Assembly: GCA_001430745.1 (NCBI GenBank)
Contig: KQ482050.1
Coordinates: 408,820-426,800 of the forward strand
DNA from: Auxenochlorella pyrenoidosa
Taxonomy: Eukaryota; Chlorophyta; Trebouxiophyceae; Chlorellales; Chlorellaceae
Direction of reading: 5' to 3'
Length of the DNA stretch: 17,981 bases
The translations under genes and the position numbers were made by a program. The notes below the pieces were generated by a model, which was not told the DNA's origin, ran no database searches, and saw only the letters and a list, made by a program, of their open reading frames with translations. This document shows, in pieces, positions 10,201 to 17,762 of this stretch. Within the stretch, counting starts at the first letter, position 1, and each line of letters opens with the position of its first letter.

Positions 10201-13200
10201 CTCGGCGTGACGCGAGGCCGTAACCACAGCGCACACGCCACGTGGCCCGGCTCTGCCCCGCGCAGGCTGAAAGCGCAGGCGGACACGGCACAGGCTGCGC
10301 TGGCTGGGGCGGGAGACCCAACAGACCCCGCCCTCGTCTCCCTGGCTGACACCCTGTACAAGTGAGGTGGTGTGTGGCAAGTTCCGTCGCGGCTTGACAG
10401 GTTTTGAGCCCAAGACAGGCAGCAAGGCAGCAAACGCGTGGGCCGGGGGCCGATGCGAGGCCAACTGCAGGGCAGGGCTGGCAGGGGGTGCGTGAGAAGG
10501 GACTCCAGCTGCCAAGCGCTGCGCATGCATGCGCACATATGCATGTGCATGCCCTTTGCGGCCTGTTCCAATCAATCGCTTGGGCAAACCCTGTGCCCGC
10601 GATTGACCCCCCACTCCCCCTAGCAAACAACAACTTCACTTGCACCGCCCACCCTCCCATGCACCGTGAAAGATGCAGGACGATCCCGCCTGCAACCCCT
10701 CCACCCTCCATGTGCATGCACACCCACCCACCCCAATGCCATCTGTAAAACCACCCCACTTCACTCCACCAACTTCAATCCAACCCAACCTAACCCAACC
10801 CCTTCATGCGCACACCTTGGCAGGGACATGCAGTTCAGGGCGGTTCGCGGCCTGTACACGCTGGCCCAGGCCGCAGAGTACGCAACCCTGAAGCCCACCG
10901 GACTCAATGTGACGGAGGAAGACCTGGGCAGCTTTGCCAGCTACAGCCGCCTCCGCACCAAGCTGGTGAGGTGGCAGGGGACGATGCAGGGGTGTCGGGG
11001 GCGGATGGGAGGCCCGCGATTCGTCACCATGTGTTGGCCGCTGGTGGGCGGGAGAAGGCGGGCGCGACGGGCGCGACGCGCGTCATGCGGGCCGCGCTGC
11101 TGGCGCCAACCCAGGCCAGCCTGCCCCGGCCGAAGCCCTGCAGGGGACCTACATCATCTCCACGCCCACGGGCGTACTCTTCCTTTCTCTCTCTCTCTTT
11201 CTTTCTTTCAGGAGACCAACATCATCTCCAACCTGTTTGACAGCCTAGAGGTGCGCCGACGCCCTCGTGGCAGCGCTCTGTGCAGCACCGGCCGGCCGCT
11301 TGCGCGTGTCTGCAAGCTGCTACCCCCTCCGGCACAGTGCAGCACCCCCACCCGTCTGCCACGGGGTAGTAACCTGCACAGACTTTGCCCTACGCTGCGC
11401 CGGCTGTGTCTGCAGGGCGGCGGGTCCCCGCAGGCAAACATCCTGCACAACGTGATGACAATCCGGCAGGCAGACCTGCCGGGGAAGCTGACCAGCCCCC
11501 ACGGCGCCTTCTTCACGCTCTCCCCCTGCCTGCCCGCGTTCCGCACGCTCACCAACGGTGCGCCTCACGGGCCATCAGCCTGGGAATGGAGCGCACGTCG
11601 CAGGCCTTGAGCATGACTGTGCCGGCGCTGGGGTCTCCTGCTGCCCCGCATCCCGCAAGCTCACCAGCGGTGCGCTTTGCGGGCCTTGAACATGACTGCG
11701 GCGCACTGGCTTCTCATGCTGCCGCGCATCCCGCTTGCCCCTGGTCGACTCTGGGGGCCTCGAGCCCGGGAATGAAGGGCGCTGTCGCCAGCTCCTGCGC
11801 TGCGGGGCCCCGCCCTCTTCGGGCCGGCTCCGGCAGCCTCGGCCGCTGCCGCGCTCACTTCTGCAGGCCGCTGGGCTGCCTTGGAATGGCAACTGGGTGA
11901 TCATGCTTGCCTTCCCCGCTCCTGCCCCCGCCCGCAACTCGGCTATCTTTGCAAAGCCTCCGCTCTGCAGTGGAGGTGATGGAGGTGCCTGCGGCACAGG
12001 GCTGCCCTGCAATGATACACAATTAACAGGGTGATTAAGCTTGCCCTCCCTACTGCGGCCCCGCCCCTGCACTGCAGTAAAGGTTACAGAGGTGTATGCG
12101 GCTCTGGATGGGGCGCGCCTGCGCTCTGGCAAGCCCTGCGCCGCGCCCGCCTGCCAGGCGGTGGCGACGCTGCAGCTCAAGCACCACGGCAACGCCGTCG
12201 TCTATGACAAGCTGCTGCGGCCGCACTCCTTTGTCCACTCCCAGCGCCTCTGCAACTACGCCTACAAGCTCTCCCAGGTTGGGCTGGGAGGCATACATGT
12301 GGCAGGCGTGGCGTGCTGAGCCGGGGGCCAAAGCCCGCGGCAAGGACATGCTGGGAGGCATGCCCAGCAGGGCCGGTGGGCAGCAGGGCAGAGGAGCGCG
12401 TCCTGGCAGCCTGGGCCGCGAGAGCAGGAGGGGGGGCAAGCAACGCCAGCCTGCTCCCAGCCACGCACTGCCTGCTGGCGGGTGACGGCGCGTGCGTGCC
12501 GGCTTGGCTTGCAAGAAACAGGCGTGGGCGATTCCCCTGCATCTCCCCTCTGCAGAGAAACCCCTCCATGAACCCCGCCTTCAGTGTGACCACCCCCGGG
12601 AAGTTTGACAGGTGAGGCAGCACCTTGCGCATACAGCGGCGCTCCCGGCTTGCCCTCGCCAGGCCACAGCCGTGGGCAAGGAGCTGCGGGCAGCGGCTGC
12701 TGCCGAGGAGGAAGGAAAGGGGAGGCGAACAGGCGGAAGCAATTGCAGCCGTCGGTGGCCTCCTGCCCGCAGCATCTGGCCGGTGGACACCCGCAACATG
12801 TGTGGGCTGATCAACGTCAGCCCGCAGTCCAAGCTGTGAGCTGGGGGAGCGGGGGGCTGTGCCAAGGGTGGCCCCTGGAAGACGGCCCTGCATGTCCACA
12901 CCCTGCTGCACGCTGCATTCTGAACTGCCACCGCCAACGCAATCGCGGCGGCCAGCCTAGTTGAGTGCCGTCTCAGCGGGCAGCCCGCTTGGGTACGGTG
13001 CCGCCTGCAGCCACTGCCCCTTCGTCTCCCGGCCTGCAGGCTCATCGCTGTCAGCCCCTTTGCAACGTGGTCGATCCGTGCCGACCCGGCTGCCAACCCC
13101 GACATCGACTTCTCTAACATCACCGGCATCCGCATAAGCCTGGTCGTGTCGAGCGAGGCCTCGGAGAAGAGCTTTGGTGGGTGCGCCATGACGGGCGCTG

Positions 13201-14356
13201 TTCATGCGGCCTTGCTCTGTGGCTTCGTCCACACCCGGTTGTGGGCGCGCGCGGTGATGGGGCGCGGGCTGAGCTGCCGTGTGCCGCGCCAGCATGCGCC
13301 GCCGGTTGCAGGCGCCGCTGGCGGAGTGCACGCGCCAGAGTCCTGCCCAGGTGCGCTGAGGCAGGTGAGCGCATGCACGTGCTGTAGCAAGCCTCGCCCC
13401 CCACCCCACCCCCTAACCCCCGTGCCTGCAGACGCCCTGTGTGCCCCGGCTCGCGGCGCCCTGGCCGCCTTGCAGACATACCCGCCAAACAGGTTCCCCA
13501 TCAACCACCCCACCCTTCTGCCCTAGTGAGTCGACTCAGCGCTGAGCTGCACCAGCTGAGATGCCGCCGGCGCAGAGAGCAGCCAGGCTCATGGCTTCGC
13601 TGCCCCGCTTGCCTGGTGCAAATGTGATACCCGGCCCTGTTTGCAGCACGTCAGGCCAACCTGTGCAGGCAGCTTTGTGTGCCCCCCTTGTGTGCCACAC
13701 AGATGCCTGACCCTCCCGCCGCAACCTCCCCTGCTGCCCCCTGCAGCCGGACCACTGAGACCGGCTGGCTCTCCAAGCTGACCTGGTCATGCAATGCCGC
13801 GCTGCCCCTCCCAGGCAGCTGCATCTCGATGACCAACACCTCCATGACCTTCTTTGCGCTCAGCGCCAGGGGCCTGCTGGTCGTGCCTGCCGCGGGCAAC
13901 TACACCCTCTCCCTGAGCGCCTCGGGCCCGGCCCGCCTGACCATTGACAGCCGGGTGGTGCGGGGGCTGACCATCGCACGCGCCACCACCTTGATGGTCC
14001 CTGTCAAGACCGCCACGCTGGCGCTGGCCAAGGGGCGACGCCGGGTGCTGGTCCAGGTGGGTGCTGCTGGCACCACTGGCCAACTGCTCGGCAAAGGGCA
14101 GGGCTGCAGCCCCGTGGGGGGTTGTCTCCAAGACATCCCACAGTGGCGGGGCGGTCGTGTCGGCCGGCTGCGGACCGCCCACGGCCCCCTGGGGTTGCCT
14201 CAGTCAGCCGCCCTCATGCCAGCCTTCACAGGCGCCCCGCTCTGTCCCGCCGGCCTGCAGTTCATGCATCGCGCCGGGCGCTACACGCTGGGGCTGCAGT
14301 GGAAGCCGGCCGCGGCCAAGAGCTTCGCCCCCCTGGTGCTCATCCCTGACGTCTGA
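4167..14356 (+). CDS. Large secreted multidomain protein: collagen-like, coiled-coil and PA14-like regions (25 exons, 1300 aa)
   Basis: Exons: 4167-4332, 4614-4865, 5093-5185, 5342-5451, 5628-5955, 6093-6320, 6541-6662, 7043-7145, 7453-7568, 7874-8002, 8411-8554, 8755-9141, 9443-9699, 9873-9965, 10266-10361, 10824-10965, 11212-11250, 11416-11557, 12078-12277, 12556-12611, 12773-12835, 13040-13176, 13432-13525, 13747-14056, 14261-14356. Lengths sum to 3903 nt with every phase matching. The start gives a signal peptide (residues 1-26, cut after SGLA). Residues 57-170 are beta-like; 171-400 are Gly-rich with GGxGGAGG and GADGAGG runs, several Cys and NxS/T sites; 394-597 are helical, including LLEKEAKAYFQ and LDKRKTALGNAI; 598-811 are Gly/Ala-rich and amphipathic; 813-922 are helical again; 936-1300 are beta-rich with Cys. 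Residues about 1204-1300 (AGNYTLSLSASGPARLTID, later AGRYTLGLQW) resemble PA14. Weakest joins: the exon 9 donor (GC at 7569, or GT after 7574) and the exon 11 acceptor. Function unknown; extracellular or wall placement is inferred. Confidence 0.82.
6453..6518 (+). repeat. Imperfect direct repeat and purine/pyrimidine inverted repeat in intron 6
   Basis: GGGAAGGCTCCCC (about 6458-6470) recurs as GGGAAAGCTCCCCCC (about 6495-6509). Just upstream, CCCTCCCTCTTC (6430-6441) is nearly complementary to GAAGGGAGGG (6451-6460), which would form a hairpin within 100 nt of the acceptor at 6540. Confidence 0.55.
6650..6797 (+). repeat. Three copies of the exon 7 donor region inside exon 7/intron 7
   Basis: The real exon end plus donor (CATCCTGCAGTGGGTGAGCCC, 6650-6670) is echoed as CAGTGGGTGAGCCC at 6737-6750 and CATCCTGCAGTGGGTGAAGCCC at 6776-6797. 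The segment GAGCCCGGCC/ACG-GCCCT-AGAGTG also recurs. Using the decoy donors would frameshift (second copy) or run into a TGA at 6744-6746 (third copy), so only the first copy gives an open product. Confidence 0.75.
7356..7495 (+). repeat. Tandem duplication of the 5' edge of exon 9, with its acceptor, in intron 8
   Basis: 7356-7400 and 7451-7495 match at 44 of 45 positions. The downstream copy is the functional exon start (CAG acceptor, protein GLPQNNAPIASLAIT). The upstream copy follows a TAG acceptor with a similar pyrimidine tract. The period is 95 nt, so splicing to the upstream copy without removing the spacer would shift the frame. Confidence 0.9.
7578..7706 (+). repeat. Imperfect tandem repeat at the start of intron 9
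   Basis: CACGCTGGGCGGGGCGC begins at 7578 and again at 7665. Each copy is followed by a GGC-rich spacer and CCCCAGGCGCGC (about 7617-7628 and 7694-7705). The period is about 87 nt, with deletions between copies. It begins only ten bases after the exon 9 end. Confidence 0.7.
9172..9240 (+). repeat. G-rich tract in intron 12 (G-quadruplex-prone)
   Basis: GTGTGTGTG followed by about 60 nt of G runs of 2 to 9 separated by T or A on the transcribed-sense strand. It has more than four G3+ runs, which meets the simple G-quadruplex pattern. It sits 30 nt downstream of the exon 12 donor. Confidence 0.7.
11541..11790 (+). repeat. Duplicated exon 18 end and donor within intron 18
   Basis: The exon end and donor GCTCACCAACGGTGCGC (11546-11562) recurs as GCTCACCAGCGGTGCGC near 11659-11675. 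Downstream, GGCCTTGAGCATGACTG (about 11603) recurs as GGCCTTGAACATGACTG (about 11682), and GCATCCCGC ends both units (11648-11656 and 11726-11734). A GGGAATG segment at about 11582 recurs at about 11768, hinting at a third, partial unit. This is the longest intron of the gene (520 nt). Confidence 0.75.
12311..12347 (+). repeat. Dispersed 37-bp repeat, copy B, in intron 19
   Basis: 34 of 37 positions are identical to 1704-1740. It is flanked on both sides by the 12-mer GCTGGGAGGCAT (12283-12294 and 12350-12361), a direct repeat that could be a duplication flanking an insertion or a local tandem copy. A shorter partial match (GGGCCGGGGGCCGA) lies near 10439 in intron 15. Confidence 0.7.
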
Positions 14357-15249
14357 GCGGCTGTGAGCACTGCGCGGCACGCGCGCTGCGTCGGCGACAG
14401 CTGCAGCGCAGGCGCAGCGCAGGCGCACACTGGCGGGTGGCCCGGCTGGGGCGCCCCAGATGGCTGTCCCGTCGCCAGCAGCGCGCCGAGCCTGCCTGAT
14501 CCACCGATGATGGTCGATTGGGTCAACTTTCCTCTCGGGAGTCAACCTGGGCCTAGTGACAAACCAATATATGCAATGAATCCATGCATGCATGCGCCAG
14601 CCGCTGTCAATGGACACTCCCTGCCGCCGTCCCGACAGCAAACTGCCAGCTTCTTTCTGCACTGTTCTCAACAACAATCAAGCAATTGAGTGCCTCGATC
14701 AATCTCTCCACCTTGCGCCACTTGAACAGCGCCCCCTCTCTTTTCAAACTTGCATGCCCAGCCGATGGTTGAGCGCAGCCACCTGTTCCCGGCTGCAGTC
14801 AGCAGGCAGGAACCACTGCAACAACATCCTTCATTTGCACAAGAGCCATACTCGTAAGATCTAGATGTGCGGTTCAGGGATGCTGGTGACAGTGCAGGTG
14901 TCACAGAGCAACCAGGCATGCCTGCGCAGGGCGTTGCATGAGACAGGTCCGACCCCGCCTGCAGTTGTCTGTGCCAACTCCTCGAGTACTGTGCGGTGTG
15001 GCGAATGCACGAAGCGGTGGTCAGCTTTTCTGTGGGCTGGGTTGCCTCGTCTGCCCAGCGTAGCGGCTCACGGCTCTGGCAGCATGCTGCCAGCATGGGG
15101 CGGTGCCGCTGGAAACCGTTCTGGGCAGAGGCCTCCGGGAGGTAGCAGCAGACATCCGATCGCGGATTGGCCACCGTTGTGCTGCCACGCCGTGACACGC
15201 TCAACTGGCTTCGGTCTCGGAAGCGCCCGACCGCCCGACGTCGCCGCCC
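14357..15249. other. Intergenic: 3' UTR of the large gene and 5' region of the thioesterase gene
   Basis: No supported exon. From 14357 to 14480 the sequence is GC-rich with short GCAGCGCAGGC repeats. From about 14510 to 14870 it is AT-richer and includes CAATATATGCAATG (about 14565) and a TGCATGCATGCATG-like run, suiting a 3' UTR end or promoter. A 16-bp palindrome lies at 15077-15092. A 197-codon + strand frame (14865-15455) crosses the thioesterase start in another frame and has no recognisable domain. Confidence 0.5.
15077..15092. repeat. 16-bp perfect palindrome upstream of the thioesterase gene
   Basis: TGGCAGCATGCTGCCA equals its reverse complement and ends 157 bp before the start codon at 15250. 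The inner GCATGC core resembles sites bound by dimeric transcription factors, but no factor can be named. Confidence 0.65.
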
Positions 15250-16492
15250 ATGGGCTCCTCAAGCCTTGCCCTCGACTTTCTGAAGCTTTCATCGCAGCTG
15301 CGAGACGGGCACGGCGCGCCGACGCTCTTTTATGGCGCTGTCCTTGCGGGTCTGGAGGAGGCGACGGCAGAGCAGGGCCACTGCCGCATCGTAGTGCGAG
15401 TGGGGCAGGAGCTCTGCCACTTTGGCAAGTCGGCTCACGGCGGTGCTCTGGGTGAGCCAGCAGCGCAAGGGGCGTGTCTGCCAGAGCGCTGCACATGCGG
15501 GGCAGCGCAAACGCCAAGAACGGATTGCCCCTCCCCCCCCTCCCCACCCCCCACCCCACCCTTACCCCCCCCCCCACCTCACGGACTGGCAAACCCTTAC
15601 CTCCGATCTCTCTCTCTCTCGCTGCAGCTTCACTGATAGACATCGTCACGTCTGCGGCGGTCCTGACGCTGAAGCCCGCGGCCATCAGCCTGCACCTGAG
15701 CACGAGCTACATTGGCATGGCGCCGCTGGGCTGCCGCCTGGTGTGCGAGGCGCAGGCAAGGAGGCAGGCAGCAGCGGGGGGCGGTACTGGCCGGTTCGCA
15801 GACACCATTGGTAGCGGCGGGCGGCGGCGTCAGCTCATGAACGCCATCGGGGGTTCGGTGTGAGGGAGGGCAACTCCCTTGTGGGCTTGAGACGTGCTCT
15901 AACTGCATGCCTGCGGCCAGCATGGCAAGCGCTGGGAAGCTCCCCTGACCCACCGACCAGCCCCTGAGCTGGCCCAGAGGGTACCCGGCCGTCTTCCCCT
16001 CTTGTCAGGTGGCCAGGGCGGGGCGGTCGATTGCGCTGGTGAATGCCGAGCTCAAGGTGGAGGGCGGAGAGGTGCTGGTGGCGCAGGTCAGGGGCAGGGC
16101 AGGGGCGGCAGGGCCAGGACTGCGCGGTCGTCGGCAGGGACTTTTTTGGTGCCTTGCACACCACACTAGTCTGCCCCGGCCATTTTGGCGGTGCCGGAGC
16201 GGACGGCGGCGCTGCTGCGGCGCCTGATTGGCAGCCCTCGACCAGCAGGGCGCGCTGCCCTTGCGTGCTGCTCACCTTGACGGCGTCCACCGATCAGCCG
16301 TGTGTGCTGACCTGGCGTGCTGCTCCCCTGCAGGGCACGCATGTCATGTTTCTGTCGGACGCAGCTCCTCCCGTGGAGAAGTTCATGGCCAAGTTTCGGC
16401 GGGCGGCTGGCCAGGGCAGGACGGCGCCAGCAGGCGGGGTGGGCTCGACTGCCGGGCATGCAGGTGGCGACCAGGCTCGTGCAAAGCTGTGA
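15250..16492 (+). CDS. Hotdog-fold acyl-CoA thioesterase, ACOT13/PaaI (4HBT) family
   Basis: Four exons: 15250-15451, 15628-15755, 16009-16086, 16334-16492; 567 nt, 188 residues, all phases consistent. Members hydrolyse acyl-CoA thioesters to free acid and CoA, usually as tetramers. Motif HGGAL-ASLID (His63-Gly64-Gly65, Asp72) is the hotdog active-site helix. SLHLSTSYIGMAPLG, VARAGRSIALVNAELKVEGGEVLVAQGTHVMFL follow in family order. From memory of human ACOT13, the Asp and a Ser (Ser88 here) are kept, while the Asn six residues before the His is His57. Intron 2 starts with GC (CAG|GCAAGG): using the next in-frame GT would insert 29 residues between two beta strands. The last 30 residues are an unconserved Gly/Ala/Arg tail. 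No clear targeting peptide, so cytosol is the default guess; the product could instead be organellar. Intron 1 has a long C-rich tract. Confidence 0.88.
15528..15580 (+). repeat. C-rich tract in intron 1 of the thioesterase gene
   Basis: Runs of C up to 13 separated by single T or A, about 50 nt long. The complementary strand has several G4+ runs, so it could form a G-quadruplex on the template strand. It lies about 50 nt before the intron acceptor. Confidence 0.75.
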
Positions 16493-16873
16493 GGCACGCG
16501 TGCATGCGCTGTTTTGACCAAAGCAATCTTCCACTGCTTGCACTGCTTCTTTGTCTTCTTGAGGGCGACACTGAAAGTTCGAATTGCACTTCTGGCATGC
16601 AAACAGAGGGCGTGCAACAACTGAACACGCAACGAGGCTGGAGCGCCGCAGGTTGCCTTGGTTTGTTGAACAGCGTTCTTTGATTTTTCTTCAATACACA
16701 GTTTGAATCGAGCGCAATCTTTCAGGTGCATTGACATGCATTGATAGCCCCTGGGTCCATTGACACCAGCTAGGGCGTTCAACAGCCACGCTAGGCACGG
16801 CAGGTGGGTGGGCGGCGCAGTCTGCCTTGGCCTCATTCCTGAATGCGCTGCAGTGCGATTTGCACTTCTCTAC
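16493..16873. other. Intergenic: 3' UTR of the thioesterase gene and upstream region of the YfiM-like gene
   Basis: No independent gene seen. About 16510-16720 is relatively AT-rich (CTTCTTTGTCTTCTTGAGG, TGATTTTTCTTCAATACAC). The frame of the next gene is open back to about 16740 without another ATG, and CTGCAG at 16847-16852 could be an acceptor for an upstream 5' exon. Confidence 0.5.
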
Positions 16874-17477
16874 ATGCATCCAACTTACGATCCAGCGGAG
16901 GATCCCTGGCTGGCCCCTGACAAGGCGCAGCACTTTGCCTTTTGCTTTGCCTGCACCACTGCAGCCTACCTGCTCGCTCGCCGCTCCTCCTCGCTAAGAA
17001 GGCATCGTCTCTTGATCGGCACTGCTGTTGGCGTCGGTGAGCCCACAGCGGCGGCAAGCTGCCGGCGCCACGCCAGCGCTGCCTGTGCGGCAGCATGCCA
17101 GTCTGCGTCCTCACCCCTGCCATCTGCACACTCACCCGCGATATGTTGCCTGTTACTTCTGCAGCGGTGGGGTTGATCAAGGAGGTCGGCGACGTGCTGC
17201 AGGCAAGGGCAAGCCCCCACGGCAGGTGTTGACGTTCTCCCAGCCGCTGTCTCCTGCCAGGCTGGCCCTCTCAAGTGCTCCTGGATGCCCCCCTTGGTTC
17301 TTCCTGCTGCTGCAGTGGTGGCCTGGCGCGCTGTCCATACGTGACCTGGGTGCTGACGGCATAGGGGTGGCTGCAGCGCTGGCAGCGCTGGTGGCGGCAG
17401 AGGCTCGGCGGCGGCCGTCTGCAGCCGGAGCCACCAGCCGCCTGCAGCAGCAGCAGCCGGCAGAGGGCATGGCGTGA
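16874..17477 (+). CDS. YfiM-like (DUF2279) small membrane-associated protein
   Basis: Three exons: 16874-17036, 17165-17202, 17316-17477; 363 nt, 120 residues. The motif order DPW-LxPDKAQHF (residues 10-21), a hydrophobic helix (AFCFACTTAAYLLA), a Gly-rich second segment (LLIGTAVGVAVGL) with KEVGD (60-64), then SIRDLGADGIG (74-84) and an Ala-rich helix matches the layout I recall for Escherichia coli YfiM (PDKAQHF, Gly-rich, KE-D, W-DL-D-G). That family is poorly characterised; bacterial members are predicted periplasmic lipoproteins. In this protein Asp16-Lys17-His20, Lys60-Glu61-Asp64 and Asp77/Asp81 are the conserved polar positions. Intron 2 appears to be GC-AG (CAG|GCAAGG). ATG 16874 is the only in-frame start after 16740, but a 5' exon with a targeting sequence could be missing. 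A Gln-rich tail (QQQQ) ends the protein. The role is unknown. Confidence 0.75.
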
Positions 17478-17507
17478 CGGCCGCCCCGCCGTGCCCCGTG
17501 CGCCAGC

Positions 17508-17762
17508 ATGCAGCCAGACGGGGGCGCCGGCGCTCGGTCAACCTCTGCACAGCGCCCAGGAAGCGGCGGCGTCGCGCCCGCCACAGCCGCCCTGCTGGGC
17601 CTCTCCGATGGCAGCCTGGAGTGCCGGCGGTTCGAGGTGGCGGGGATTGGGGTGGAGCTGCGGCAGGACCTGAGGGGGAGCAACGCGCTGCGGCCACTGG
17701 ACGATGACCGAGCCTGGGCCGGCAGCGGCGATGAAGAGGCAGCGCCGCCCATCCTCACACGT
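17508..17762 (+). CDS. First exon of an unidentified gene, possibly METTL21-type methyltransferase; truncated by window end
   Basis: ATG 17508 opens a frame that stays open to the window end. A probable donor (C|GTGCGA) falls at 17762/17763, after which the translation becomes low-complexity. The 85 codons give a disordered Gly/Ser/Ala N-terminus, then LGLSDGSLECRRFEVAGIGV, ELRQDLRGSNALRP and an acidic DDDRAWAGSGDEE stretch. The FxxxGxxxxLRQDLxGS segment resembles the strand-turn-strand that precedes the S-adenosylmethionine site in METTL21/FAM86-type protein lysine methyltransferases; the SAM-binding motif itself would lie beyond the window, so this is a weak guess. It begins only 30 bp after the previous stop, on the same strand. 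Confidence 0.45.

Noticed and set aside
8749..10365. A 538-codon single open frame as one exon
   Set aside because: Low-complexity G/C tracts interrupt it, and protein-like continuity requires exons 12-15 joined by splicing across frames 1 and 2.
9247..10626. A 459-codon minus-strand open frame
   Set aside because: Antisense to the exons of the large gene, with no domain recognised.
10780..10803. Telomere-like CCTAACCC/CCAACC repeats
   Set aside because: Degenerate and only about 25 bp, located in the pyrimidine-rich part of intron 15; not a telomere.
14668..15204. A 178-codon minus-strand open frame
   Set aside because: No conserved domain, Cys/Ser-rich translation typical of non-coding GC-rich DNA.
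14865..15455. A 196-codon + strand open frame overlapping the thioesterase start
   Set aside because: Different frame from the well-supported thioesterase exon and without recognisable motifs.
15756..15863. Extension of thioesterase exon 2 to a GT donor near 15860
   Set aside because: It would keep phase but insert 29 low-complexity residues between two conserved beta strands; the GC donor at 15756 restores family continuity.
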